Positions 46,401 to 55,174 are shown, counted from the stretch's first letter. The stretch is 64,000 bases of DNA from Bordetella flabilis (GCF_001676725.1 NZ_CP016172.1:4340001-4404000); one strand, 5' to 3'. Notes: a model not told the origin generated them from the sequence alone. Numbers and translations: made by a program.

Positions 46401-49400
46401 CCGGAATCTTGAATCCGGGTACAGCAGCGGCGCCGCGAGCCGCTGGAACGCGGCCGCCTCTTCGGCGTGCATGCCGAGGTGGCGCAACTGGACCTGCGCC
46501 TGGGTCCACGCCAAGGTCTGGGCCCGTTCGAAAGCGTTGCGGTCGTGATGCTTGTCCACCAGGTCCAGCAGCGCTTCGCGCGTCTCCGCCACCAGCGTCC
46601 AGAACGAAACCCGCGCAACGCGGCCAGGCGCGACCCGCACACCATGCCTGAGCGCAAACACCGGGTCGAGCACCGTTCCAACGGTGTTGGACAATGGCGC
46701 CCCCGGAGCGACGCCACCCGGCAGCCACCCGGGCGCGCCTCGACCGGCGAAGCGCCCGCGATCGGTCTCGTATTGCACTGGCGCAATGACTTCGCCTTCG
46801 ATCACCACGAAGTGAGCCGCCCACACTTGCGGCTCGTCCCCGGACCGGGGGCGTCGGGTAGCGACCAATGCGCCGAACTCTGGCAGGAACTCGGTCACCA
46901 CGAACATCTTGGAAAACGCCGGATGGGCCCTGTCGTTGGCCGCTGGCGCCAGCACCAGTTCGGCGTATGACGTCACCTCGATATCCCGGGCCCGGCGGCC
47001 GCTGTTCACCAGCGACACGCGCCGCACTTCGCCATCATCTTCGCCCGAAACCAGAACCTGGGTCATGGTGGTGAGCGCCCCATCGCGGCGCATGAAGTCG
47101 ACCCGGTCCTCCGAGAAGCCGATCTGGATTTGTTCCAGCTCCGCCCAGCTAGGTTGCGGGGTAGCCGACCACGTATTGCCTTGCTGCATATCCCGCAAGA
47201 ACAGATAGGAGCCCAGGTTGTCCCGCGTGGCGTCCTCGCGCCAGCGTGTCACCGCGATCTCGCGCCACCGGCTGTAACCGCCACCCGCGGTGGTCAACAT
47301 GACCGTATAGCGTCCGTTGGACAGCAAATGCGTGTGGGGCGGCCCGTCGGGCAGCCGGTCGAAACGGCGCATGGTGAGGGTCGCGCCATCGGCCGGCACG
47401 GCCGAAGCCTTGACCTCCTCGGCGCGAGGATGGGCGACGACGACATCTCGCGGCACACGCTCCTGGAGCAGGGGTGCGCAGGCCTGGATCATGGGCTCGC
47501 GGTGAAAGCGCGTGCGCATGCAGCCATCGAGCAAGGCATTGGCGATGGCCACGATAGTCATGCCTTGATGATGCGCCATGAAGCTGCGCACAATGGCGAC
47601 CGACTCATCCTCGCGCAAGCGGGACGGCGTGAAATCGAGGGCCTCGTGAAAACCATAGCGGCCCAGGGCGCCGAGTTGCGCCAGGCGGCGAAAATTCTCG
47701 CGAGCGCCTTCCGGATCGACCATCGCCGCCAGACCCGTCGCGTATGGCGCCACGACGCGGTCTTCGGAGAGGCCACGCTTGAGTCCCAGGCCTGGTACGC
47801 CGAAGTTCAAGTACTGGTACGTAAACGCCATGTCGCGCGCGTTATAGGCCGACTCGGAGATGCCCCATGGAATGCCCAGGCCCGCTGCATACTGCCGTTG
47901 CCGCTGCACCACCATGCGGTTGGTCTGTTCCAGCACGCTGCCCACCGGGGCGCGCATGATCAGCGAGGGCATCAGGTACTCGAACATCGAGCCCGACCAT
48001 GAGATCAGCACCGATCCCCGGCCGACGGGCGTGGACGTACGTCCCAGGCGTTGCCAGTGTCGCGAGGGAACGTCCCCTTTGGCGATGGCCAACAGGCTCG
48101 CCAGCCTGGCTTCCGACGCAAGCAGGTCGTAGCAACTGGTGTCCCGGCGATTGTCGCCCAGGGAATAGCCGATCGAAAGCAGCTTGCGCTCCGGATCCAG
48201 CAGAAAGGCGAAATCCATGGCCATGGCCATTTCGCGCGCCGTGCCGGCAAGGGCACGCAGACGCGCATTCAGCACCTCGGGACGTTGCGTAGCGGCTTCC
48301 ACGTCATCGCGATGCGCCTGCACGGCACCGGCCAGCGCATCTGTCCAGAATGCCAGGTCGGTGCCATACCCTTCCGCCTCGGCGGGAACCAGGGCCTGCG
48401 CTGATTTGACGGCCTTTCCGGCAAGCCGGCCCAACGTCGGCAGCAGCGACACCATGTCCTGGCCGCCATGCAGCAGGGTGTCGATCTCATCCAGCCCGGC
48501 GGCAAGCTGCTGCGGGCGGTCGTCGCCCGGTGCGGTCATCTCGGACAACGCCTGGCGGGCCAACGCGAGATTGTCCGCCAACCCCTGGCGGGCTTGCGAG
48601 CTGGAAAAATCGTCAGTCCATTCCTCACAGGCGTTGGCCAGGGTGATCAAGTGGCCGGCGAGATTGCCGCTGTCCACCGAAGAAACATAGGCGGGCTGGA
48701 GCACGCGCAGATCGTCCGTCGCATACCAATTGAACCAGTGACCGTTGTAACGCTCCATGCGCCCCATGGTGGCAAGCGTTTCTTCAAGGCGCCCGACGGC
48801 GCACCGGGTACCCGTCCATCCGAAGTCGCGTGCGGCGACGATGGACAGAAGATACAGGCCCAGGTTGGTCGGCGACGTGCGCCGGGCCAGCACAGGCTTG
48901 GGCGTTTCCTGGAAATTGTCGGGCGGCAGCATGTGGTCCTCCGCCGTCACGAATGTTTCGAAGAATCGCCACGTTCGGCGCGCCGTGCGGCGCAAGGCGA
49001 GCGCAGTCGATGGCGACACGCGCAGCTCGGCGGCCACCCCTCGCGGCCTGCTGATCCACCAGGCGCATGCCGGCGCTGCGATCCACAGCAGCGCGAATGG
49101 CAGCACGAGCACCCAGGAAAGCGGCTGCAGCAGCAGCACGCCGGCAGACATGGCCAGCGCCAGGCACACGCTCTGCCACATCATGCGGTAAACGCCCGCC
49201 ACGCCCGAGCGGGCCGTGCCCGCGGATTGCGCGGCCGTCGTCCATTCCAGCAGATGACGGCGACTGACCAGCAACCGATACAAGGTCCGGAAAATGGCGT
49301 CGGTCATTTTCCAGGCGCCGTCGGCCAGGAAGATGAAAGACGCGAGGATCTGCTGCCCGGCCAGGGAAAGGTCCTGGCCGAAGAGCCTCAAGCGGCTGCG

Positions 49401-51995
49401 CAGCGATACACCGCTTCGCCGTGCCACGACGAAACTGATCGACGGAAGTACGGCCGGGATGGCATGGCACAGGACAATGAACAGCGTCGCCAGCGCGGCG
49501 GCCGGCATGGGCAAGGTCCACGCCGCGCCCAAAGCGAGGAAGCTCGCGGGCGCCAGCAGGGACCGGCGCAGGTTGTCCAGCATCTTGCCCCGTCCGACCG
49601 GCGGTACGGCGCGATCGCCCGCAGGACGCCCGAACAGCCATGGCAGCAGTTGCCAGTCGCCGCGGGTCCAGCGGTGGGTGCGCCGCGAGGCCACGTCATA
49701 GCGTGCCGGAAACTCTTCGACGACCTCGATATCCGACGCCAGCCCGGCGCGGGCGAAGATACCCTCGAACAGATCATGGCTGAGCATGGCATTCTCCGGC
49801 ACCCGGCCGGCCAAGGCTAACTCGAAGGCATCGATGTCGTAGATGCCCTTGCCCGTGTAGGAACCCTCGCCGAACAGATCCTGGTAGACGTCCGAAACCG
49901 CCGCCGCGTAGGGATCCAGGCCCGCCGAACTGGAGAACAGGCGCTGATAGATGGAGCCCTCGCGATTCAGGGGCAATGACGGCGTGACCCTGGGCTGGAG
50001 GATGGCGTGTCCTTCGACTACCCGCTGCTTGCCGAAGTCGAACCGGGGGCGATTCAGCGGGTGCGCCATTTTTCCGATGAGTTTCTGCGCCGCGTCCCTG
50101 GGCAACCTCGTATCCGCATCCAATGTCAGGACATATCGCACGTTTGCCGGCAATTGCTGGCGCAGCCCCGGGATGGGGGTATAGGTGGTGTCACCCGCCC
50201 CCCGCAGCAGCCGGTTCAATTCGTGAAGTTTGCCGCGCTTGCGCTCCCACCCCATCCAGGCGCCTTCCGCCTGGTTCAGGACGCGGCGGCGATTCAGCAG
50301 CAGGAAACGGCTGCCGCCGGGGGCGGGTCCATACTGCAGATTCAGTTGCGCGATGGCCGCGGCGCCCGCCGCGAGTATCGGCGCGTCCGCCACGGTGGTC
50401 TCGGTATCGGCGTCCGGGCCATCGGCCAGCAACGCGTAGACCAGGTCGCCGCCGGAGCCGGACAGGTAAAGCACTTCCAGTTGTTCGATTTGAGCAAGCA
50501 TCTCGGCTTCGCTCGTCAGCAGCGTGGGAACGGCGACCAGGGTCCTGTATTGTTCCGGCACACTGCGCGTCAGGTCGATGGCGGGCAGCACCGACGCCCC
50601 CAGCTTCCAGGTGATGACCCGGTTCACAAGCGTGGTGACGACTTCGGTCAAGGGGAAAAGCGCCAAAACCAGGAACAGCGCGAGCCAGCCGGCGGCCATG
50701 CCCGGGGTCCATAGCGCCCATAGCACAAGGCCGGCAAGCACGGCCGTCGCGGCGATGATGGTGCCTACATAGCCCAGGATCCCGCTACCCATGGCCATGC
50801 GGTCCAGCCGCAGGCTCCATGGCGGCGCATAGCCGATCCGCGTCTCCAACGCCCCGCGCCCCTTCCCGATAAGGTAATAGCCCGGGTCCCGGATCCGCTC
50901 CAGGTCCTCCCCGCCCATATCTGCCGCTGCCGCCGCCGCGGCATCCAGGGCCGCCTGCGCAACCTCTATTTCGGTCATGGCGGAGCGGCGCGCCAGATGC
51001 TCGATCTCCTTGCGGTACAGGTCTCGCGTTGCGAAATCCATGCTCCCGAACGCGCTGAACTGCCGCAGGCGTTCATCGGGCAGGCTGACGCTTTCGAACC
51101 AGTCGGCCCAATCTATATCGGACATCAGGCGCATGCTGGTGATGACGTTGCGCACGCTGACATTGGAGGCGCCCTGCCGCTGCTGCGCCTGTTCCACCAC
51201 AGCGTCGGTGGACGTTCCCTGCACATTCAGGCGTTCCTGCAACCAGGCCAGGGCCGGCGTCTCGCGGGGGTCCTGGTCACGCAAGCGCTTGCTGAGTTGC
51301 GCCGCGAACACTTCGGACAAGGGTCCGCGGGAGCGGGTCGTGGCATCCAGATCCAGCGCCGTGCGGGCCGCGCCCGCACGCAAGAGCGCTTCGGCCAGTT
51401 CGTCCGCGTTGTCGCGCGCCTGGCGTCCAGCAACGATCTCGTCGGCAAGACGCCGCAGGTTCTCGACCAGCACGACACGCAAGGTAATCGCCACGGCCCA
51501 GAGCTCGCCGATGGTGAGCGTCTGCACGGATTGGTACTCGGATATGAACCGCCGCAGCGTATCCGGGCCGAAGTTGCTGTCGGTATGCGCAATGAATGCC
51601 CACGCCACGCCCAGCACGCGGGGATAGCCGGCGAAGGGCCCCGTCGCCAGCTTGGGCAATTGGCGATAGAAACCAGGCGGCAGATCGTCGCGGATCTGCC
51701 GGACCTGCTCTTCCACGACGTGATAGTTATCAAGCAGCCACTCGGCGGCCGGCTCTACGCCTCGGCCGCACTCGAGTTCCACCGCACTGGCGCGATAAGC
51801 CGCCAACAGCACGGCGGCATTGTCGTCCAGCCGCTTGCGCAGCGGGGGCACCCTGCGCGGCTTGGACGTGACCGCTTGCGCCGCGGCCAGGCTGCGCGCG
51901 TGTTGCGCCAGCCGTTCTACACCGAAAAGTTCATGCCGGACCGGGGTCTTGTCGTCCCAGGGCGGCGACCTGGCTACTTTCGCTTGGGTTCCGAT
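43479..51995 (-). CDS. ndvB: Cyclic beta-1,2-glucan synthase (NdvB/Cgs type)
   Basis: Giant inner-membrane enzyme of about 2838 residues that builds and cyclises beta-1,2-glucan. In order: N-terminal region, GT84 glycosyltransferase with ANVRYVLTLDADTRLP (about 620) and THRWTRGDWQLLPWL (about 765), membrane helices on both sides, a glycoamylase-like domain (SPTNLGLYLLSIVAARDFGW, about 1040), and a GH94 phosphorylase C-terminus with GTGDWNDG (about 2518) and ENGGQYTHAALW (about 2670). The first standard start is GTG 51851, but 48 in-frame codons before it encode a family-like N-terminus (SPPWDDKTPVRHELFGVERL), and the only start-like codon after the in-frame TAA (51999-52001) is ATC at 51993-51995, with GGGAG nine bases upstream. 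I annotate from there. Confidence 0.9.
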   Translation of the reverse strand: MGTQAKVARSPPWDDKTPVRHELFGVERLAQHARSLAAAQAVTSKPRRVPPLRKRLDDNAAVLLAAYRASAVELECGRGVEPAAEWLLDNYHVVEEQVRQIRDDLPPGFYRQLPKLATGPFAGYPRVLGVAWAFIAHTDSNFGPDTLRRFISEYQSVQTLTIGELWAVAITLRVVLVENLRRLADEIVAGRQARDNADELAEALLRAGAARTALDLDATTRSRGPLSEVFAAQLSKRLRDQDPRETPALAWLQERLNVQGTSTDAVVEQAQQRQGASNVSVRNVITSMRLMSDIDWADWFESVSLPDERLRQFSAFGSMDFATRDLYRKEIEHLARRSAMTEIEVAQAALDAAAAAAADMGGEDLERIRDPGYYLIGKGRGALETRIGYAPPWSLRLDRMAMGSGILGYVGTIIAATAVLAGLVLWALWTPGMAAGWLALFLVLALFPLTEVVTTLVNRVITWKLGASVLPAIDLTRSVPEQYRTLVAVPTLLTSEAEMLAQIEQLEVLYLSGSGGDLVYALLADGPDADTETTVADAPILAAGAAAIAQLNLQYGPAPGGSRFLLLNRRRVLNQAEGAWMGWERKRGKLHELNRLLRGAGDTTYTPIPGLRQQLPANVRYVLTLDADTRLPRDAAQKLIGKMAHPLNRPRFDFGKQRVVEGHAILQPRVTPSLPLNREGSIYQRLFSSSAGLDPYAAAVSDVYQDLFGEGSYTGKGIYDIDAFELALAGRVPENAMLSHDLFEGIFARAGLASDIEVVEEFPARYDVASRRTHRWTRGDWQLLPWLFGRPAGDRAVPPVGRGKMLDNLRRSLLAPASFLALGAAWTLPMPAAALATLFIVLCHAIPAVLPSISFVVARRSGVSLRSRLRLFGQDLSLAGQQILASFIFLADGAWKMTDAIFRTLYRLLVSRRHLLEWTTAAQSAGTARSGVAGVYRMMWQSVCLALAMSAGVLLLQPLSWVLVLPFALLWIAAPACAWWISRPRGVAAELRVSPSTALALRRTARRTWRFFETFVTAEDHMLPPDNFQETPKPVLARRTSPTNLGLYLLSIVAARDFGWTGTRCAVGRLEETLATMGRMERYNGHWFNWYATDDLRVLQPAYVSSVDSGNLAGHLITLANACEEWTDDFSSSQARQGLADNLALARQALSEMTAPGDDRPQQLAAGLDEIDTLLHGGQDMVSLLPTLGRLAGKAVKSAQALVPAEAEGYGTDLAFWTDALAGAVQAHRDDVEAATQRPEVLNARLRALAGTAREMAMAMDFAFLLDPERKLLSIGYSLGDNRRDTSCYDLLASEARLASLLAIAKGDVPSRHWQRLGRTSTPVGRGSVLISWSGSMFEYLMPSLIMRAPVGSVLEQTNRMVVQRQRQYAAGLGIPWGISESAYNARDMAFTYQYLNFGVPGLGLKRGLSEDRVVAPYATGLAAMVDPEGARENFRRLAQLGALGRYGFHEALDFTPSRLREDESVAIVRSFMAHHQGMTIVAIANALLDGCMRTRFHREPMIQACAPLLQERVPRDVVVAHPRAEEVKASAVPADGATLTMRRFDRLPDGPPHTHLLSNGRYTVMLTTAGGGYSRWREIAVTRWREDATRDNLGSYLFLRDMQQGNTWSATPQPSWAELEQIQIGFSEDRVDFMRRDGALTTMTQVLVSGEDDGEVRRVSLVNSGRRARDIEVTSYAELVLAPAANDRAHPAFSKMFVVTEFLPEFGALVATRRPRSGDEPQVWAAHFVVIEGEVIAPVQYETDRGRFAGRGAPGWLPGGVAPGAPLSNTVGTVLDPVFALRHGVRVAPGRVARVSFWTLVAETREALLDLVDKHHDRNAFERAQTLAWTQAQVQLRHLGMHAEEAAAFQRLAAPLLYPDSRFRIPSAAIIRGAGSQSGLWPYGISGDLPIVLLRIDDVQDMPLVRQLLRAHEYWRMKRLAVDLVILNERASSYIQDLQNAIDTAVRSSQARPTFGKELAKGAVYTLRADLMARPGRDLVQSVARIVLLALHGTVAEQLARIVDASPRMSALPYSAPVPVMMPGPDKPAADSPAPQGLEFFNGLGGFDMDGKEYVIQLQEGMATPAPWINVIANPHFGFQVSAEGSGYTWAENSKENQLTPWSNDPVMDPPGEVFYLRDEATGELWSPTALPIRGQGSHVARHGFGYSRFEHRHDGIATDLLQYVPPQDPIKISRLTLANHSDRHRRLSVTAYVEWVLGAARSVSAPFLVTRMDEASGAMFAANPWSLDFGQRVAFADLSGRQASWTADRREFLGDNGELATPAALARTADLSGRCGAALDPCAAMQCVVGLEPGESVEIVFFLGQSPSADEARTLLARYRETDLDAVLEQVKADWRMRLGAIQVKTPDRAMDVLLNGWLLYQAIACRLWARSAFYQASGAYGFRDQLQDSMALMFSMPEAARAQLLRAASRQFVEGDVQHWWLPQSGQGVRTRISDDRVWLAYAAANYVLRSGDAAVLDEQVPFLQGPALGQDEHDIFFLPSVAEETATLFEHCARGLDQCVALTGAHGLPLIGTGDWNDGMSRVGQAGRGESVWLGWLLLRTVDLFEPMARARDPVRAARWREHADNVRTAIETHAWDGEWYRRATFDDGTWLGSVDSEECSIDSIAQSWAILSGAAPPERAALAMASLDKHLVRHEDGVALLFSPPFDRMARDPGYIKGYPPGLRENGGQYTHAALWAVLAYTRMGDGDKAVELFSMLNPVNHARTLADVGRYKVEPYVVAADVYSVAPHAGRGGWTWYTGSAGWMYRAGLEGILGIQRSGDSVTVNPCIPAAWPGFEASLAIGENRYEIRVDNVSGRGTGVSAVHMDGVAMACEGGEASLPLDGRRHEVTITL

Positions 51996-52114
51996 TGGTT
52001 AGCGCTCCCTTTGGAGGATGAGGCGCCAGCTCCAGACACCGGAATCGGGGGAGCTTTGGGCGGCTGCTTGGGTTTCTTTGCTTCTTTATTACCGCGAAGC
52101 TGACCTTTGGCCAT
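51974..52114 (-). CDS. Very small basic protein (46 aa) overlapping ndvB
   Basis: A 46-residue lysine/proline-rich protein starting MAKGQLRGNKEAKKPKQ, a sequence that I recognise as a widespread small hypothetical in Burkholderiales. AGGGAG lies about eight bases before the ATG at 52114. Its TAG (51974-51976) lies 22 bases inside the extended ndvB frame, so translation of the two may be coupled, which would help a weak AUC start. Function unknown. Confidence 0.75.
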   Translation of the reverse strand: MAKGQLRGNKEAKKPKQPPKAPPIPVSGAGASSSKGSANQSEPKRK

Positions 52115-52308
52115 GATGGGTACTCCCTAATGCCTGACAGGTGCACGATGCACCCCGACAGCATACAGGGTTACTCCGCACCAGTCGCGCCTCATCGCAC
52201 GCACGCCGCGAAACACCGCGGCGCGCGAACCCTGAAATGGCCACTCGCCTTGGCATTCGGCAGCCCAGCTACCTTGCCATGGAAGCCAAAGGATTCAAAA
52301 CTCGATGA

Positions 52309-52482
52309 GCCAAGATCACGCAAGCTTGGCGGGCTGTGGGAAACGAGCGGTTCACCTTCCACGACCTGCGGGCGTACTACGTTACCGTGATGGCAGCGCG
52401 GGATGAGAACCCCGAAACGCATGCGAATCCGGCAACGACGAGGCGGATTTATGACCGTCGCGGGATCGTCGAAATCAAGTCC
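52309..52482 (+). pseudogene. Tyrosine recombinase (phage integrase) C-terminal remnant
   Basis: In-frame residues read ITQAWRAVGNERFTFHDLRA, then YVTVMAARDENPETHANPATTRRIYDRRG when split. HDLR (catalytic His-x-x-Arg) and the tyrosine of RIYDRR (codon TAT at 52450) are those of a site-specific recombinase. A stop (TGA 52306-52308) cuts the frame on the left, and no upstream core domain is present. It sits about 80 bases from the 3' end of tRNA-His, a typical integration target, so it is most likely the scar of a lost prophage or genomic island. Confidence 0.75.
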
Positions 52483-52561
52483 AGCGCGGAATCCATGCCA
52501 CCATTTCCGAGTCTTGCCACCATTTATGGTTCTTTGAAGTTGGCGCAAGTACTTGATTTTA

Positions 52562-52637
52562 TGGGGTGGCTGACGGGACTCGAACCCGCGACAACCGGAA
52601 TCACAATCCGGGACTCTACCAACTGAGCTACAGCCAC
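52562..52637 (-). tRNA. tRNA-His (anticodon GTG)
   Basis: The minus strand gives a complete cloverleaf: acceptor GTGGCTG pairing with CAGCCAC, D arm GCTCAGTTGGTAGAG, anticodon stem-loop CCGGATTGTGATTCCGG with anticodon GTG, T arm with GGTTCGAGTCC, and an encoded CCA at 52562-52564. Base 52638 supplies the extra 5' G (-1) typical of tRNA-His, pairing with C73. An integrase remnant lies beyond its 3' end. Confidence 0.96.
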
Positions 52638-52797
52638 CGCAGCGAAGAAGCGAGATTCTAGCATGCTTCGATAAGCTCTTTCCAAGAGCCGCGCCGTTAC
52701 CGCCAGGGCCGCGGCTTGGTATTCTCCCGCCTTGGCCGGCTCATGGGAGCGCCGGCCGATTCCGCAACTCGCCCGGCAACCAATACCAACAATCACC

Positions 52798-54255
52798 ATG
52801 CGCGAAATGCACCAGATCCTGGAGGCCTACTGGCCTCATATTGTGTTCGCGATCAGCCTTGGCGCGGGGGCCGGGGCCGCCGTCCACGCCGCCATGACGA
52901 AGAACGACGTGCGCGCCGCCATTGGCTGGGTGAGCGTCACGCTGTTTTCGCCCCTCTTCGGCGCGGCGGCGTATTTCGTCGCCGGGGTCAACCGCATCCG
53001 GATCACGCGCGTGTCGCAGCTACGCGACGAGGCGATGGTGGCCTATTCGCGCGAGCCTGCGGCGCACGAAGTCGATGTGGTGCCCCTGTCGGCGCCGCAA
53101 TTCGCGTCCATGAAGATCCTGGCCGACCAGATCAGCCATTTCCAGCTGTCGGGCGGCAATACGGTGCAGCCGCTGGCGGGGGGCGACGAAACCTATCCGG
53201 CGATGCTGCAGGCGATACGCCAGGCGCGCTATACGGTGGCCCTGCAAAGCTATATCTTCGACAACGATCCTATCGGGCGGGAGGTCGCCCAGGCGCTGAT
53301 CGAGGCCCATGCGCGCGGGGTGCAGGTGCGTGTGCTCATCGACGCCGTGGGGGCGCACTATTCGCGCCCGCCCATCGTCAAACTGCTGAAGAAAAACGGC
53401 GTGCCGACCGCACGCTTCATGACGAACCCGCTGGGTTTCCTGCGCATGCCATACGCGAACCTGCGCAGCCACCGGAAGATCCTGATCGTGGACGGCAGTG
53501 TGGGTTTTTCCGGGGGCATGAATATCCGCGCCGCCTTCGTGACGGCGCTGGCCCGTGAGGACACCAACCGCGATACGCACTTTCGCTACGAAGGCCCCGT
53601 CGTAACGCAACTGCTGTCGGTGTTCGCCCACGATTGGGACTTCACGACGGGCGAGTCGCTCGCCGGCGCCCTGTGGTTCAACCATGCGGCCAGCGGACCG
53701 GCCGGCGGCGCCGCGGTGCGGTGCGTGCCGTCCGGCCCGGACCGCTCCATCGGCAGCACCCACAACATGCTGCTGGGAGCGCTGGCGGTGGCCCAGCGCC
53801 ATGTGCGCATCCAGTCGCCTTATTTCCTGCCCGACCAGACGCTGATCGGCGCGCTGGCGACCGCGGCACGCCGCGGGGTCCGTGTCGATATCGTGATCCC
53901 CGGCAAGAACAACCTGCGCCTGGTCGACTATGCCATGACGGCGCAGTTGGACCAGGTCATCCGCTGCGGTTGCCAGGTATGGCGGACCACCGGCGCATTC
54001 GACCATTCCAAGCTGATGACCGTGGACGATGCGTGGTCGTACACGGGCTCCTCGAACCTGGACCCGCGCAGCCTGCGGCTCAATTTCGAGCTGGATACGG
54101 AGATCTACGATCGTGCGGTGGCCGAATGGATAGGGGCGCGTATCGATAGCGCCATCGCGACCGCCATCCCGCAGACCTTGCAATTGCTGGACGCCATGCC
54201 GTTCCCCAAGCGATTGCGGAACAAGGTGATCTGGCTGGCCACACCCTACCTCTGA
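52798..54255 (+). CDS. cls: Cardiolipin synthase (phospholipase D family)
   Basis: Membrane enzyme of 485 residues that joins phosphatidylglycerol molecules into cardiolipin. It has two N-terminal membrane helices (about 12-33 and 40-62) and two HKD motifs: H225-x-K227-x4-D232 in SHRKILIVDGSVGFSGG and H403-x-K405-x4-D410 in DHSKLMTVDDAWSYTGSSN. PYFLPDQTLIGALATAARRG is also typical of ClsA. The ATG at 52798 is the first that keeps the family N-terminus. It is convergent with the ANTAR regulator and is not connected to nitrate genes. Confidence 0.92.
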   Translation: MREMHQILEAYWPHIVFAISLGAGAGAAVHAAMTKNDVRAAIGWVSVTLFSPLFGAAAYFVAGVNRIRITRVSQLRDEAMVAYSREPAAHEVDVVPLSAPQFASMKILADQISHFQLSGGNTVQPLAGGDETYPAMLQAIRQARYTVALQSYIFDNDPIGREVAQALIEAHARGVQVRVLIDAVGAHYSRPPIVKLLKKNGVPTARFMTNPLGFLRMPYANLRSHRKILIVDGSVGFSGGMNIRAAFVTALAREDTNRDTHFRYEGPVVTQLLSVFAHDWDFTTGESLAGALWFNHAASGPAGGAAVRCVPSGPDRSIGSTHNMLLGALAVAQRHVRIQSPYFLPDQTLIGALATAARRGVRVDIVIPGKNNLRLVDYAMTAQLDQVIRCGCQVWRTTGAFDHSKLMTVDDAWSYTGSSNLDPRSLRLNFELDTEIYDRAVAEWIGARIDSAIATAIPQTLQLLDAMPFPKRLRNKVIWLATPYL

Positions 54256-54394
54256 GCGGGCCGCTGCCGCGCGTGGGCACCAGCGGAAGCCATCGCCGCT
54301 GCCGGACAAGGGCGACGACGCGCAGGCGGCAGGCGCGTGACCGCGACATTCCGGACGCGGCCGCGCGTGAAGCTCATGAAGCTGTCCCGCGCGC

Positions 54395-54973
54395 CTACCC
54401 CTTCAGCCAGCCGGCCACTTCCACCATCTCGCGCGCGACCTCGCCGATGCGGCGCTGGCTGGTCATCGCGCGTTCGCGCAGCATGCGGTAGGCCTCTTCC
54501 TCCGACACGCCGCGCAGCGACATCATCAGGCCCTTGGCCTTCTCCACCCACTGGCGTTCGGCCAGGCGCTGCCGCGCTTCGCTGAGCTCTTCCCGCCGCG
54601 CCTTGTCGACGGCGAAGCGCTCGATGGCGACGTCCAGCAGACTCTGGATGCGCGAGGCCGGGACCTCCCCCACCACGTAGGCGGCGACGCCGGCCTGCAA
54701 CGCCTGGCGGATGGCATCGCGATCGTGCGTACCGGTGAACATGACGACAGGCCGTTCGCTGTGGGCGCTGGCCACGCATACGCCCTCGAGGGTATCGCGC
54801 GCGGGGGCGTCGGTGTCGATCAGCACCACGTCGGGGGCCAGACGGGCGACGGTGGCGGCCAGGTCGGGCTCGGGAACGACCTCGGCGATGACCTCGACGC
54901 CGGCTTCGGCCAGGGTGTGACGCAGGCCGGCCACGCGGCCTTTCCCGTCCTTGATCAACATCACCCTAAGCAT
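54395..54973 (-). CDS. ANTAR-domain antitermination regulator (NasT-like)
   Basis: A 192-residue RNA-binding regulator. Residues 1-120 are a receiver-like domain; residues about 128-188 an ANTAR domain (WVEKAKGLMMSLRGVSEEEAYRMLRERAM) quoted in part: KAKGLMMSLRGVSEEEAYRM. ANTAR proteins bind paired hexaloop hairpins in leader RNA and prevent a terminator from forming. The receiver keeps an Asp in VVLIDTDAP but has LIKDGKG at the acidic pocket and no lysine after the last strand (AAYVVGEVP), so it is probably not a normal phosphorelay partner. It is divergent from the nitrate operon, whose leader holds such hairpins. GGGAG precedes the ATG. Confidence 0.9.
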   Translation of the reverse strand: MLRVMLIKDGKGRVAGLRHTLAEAGVEVIAEVVPEPDLAATVARLAPDVVLIDTDAPARDTLEGVCVASAHSERPVVMFTGTHDRDAIRQALQAGVAAYVVGEVPASRIQSLLDVAIERFAVDKARREELSEARQRLAERQWVEKAKGLMMSLRGVSEEEAYRMLRERAMTSQRRIGEVAREMVEVAGWLKG

Positions 54974-55002
54974 GTCCGCTCCCTGCCATATAGGCATGCA
55001 AC

Positions 55003-55017
55003 GCAAAATGTATGCCA
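55003..55017 (-). promoter_or_regulatory. Sigma-54-type promoter for the ANTAR gene
   Basis: On the minus strand the sequence is TGGCATACATTTTGC: GG (-24) and GC (-12) separated by exactly ten bases, matching the sigma-54 consensus. The start point would be near 54992, leaving a short leader of about 19 bases that contains the GGGAG site. Confidence 0.75.
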
Positions 55018-55157
55018 TTTCGCCGCCTCGCCCGCGTCCGCCGGAACAGCGTCGGCCTGCCGGGAGGCAACCGGTCCGAACGCCGCCCCTGCCCCCGCAC
55101 AGGCAGGAGCGGAGAACGCTGGCCGGCGCACACCCGCCGGCCCCATGCACTGCATGT

Positions 55158-55174
55158 TGCACCGCAATGGCGCA
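55158..55174. promoter_or_regulatory. NtrC-like enhancer site between two sigma-54 promoters
   Basis: TGCACC-GCAA-TGGCGCA closely fits the NtrC operator (TGCACC, spacer, GGTGCA) with one mismatch in the right arm. A weaker overlapping candidate lies at 55146-55161 (TGCACTGCATGTTGCA). The site is about 150 bases from the -24 element of each divergent promoter, a usual distance for NtrC enhancers. Confidence 0.65.

Noticed and set aside
52524-52799. Minus-strand open frame of 91 codons over the tRNA-His gene
   Set aside because: It reads through the tRNA and has no recognisable protein features; the tRNA explains the sequence.
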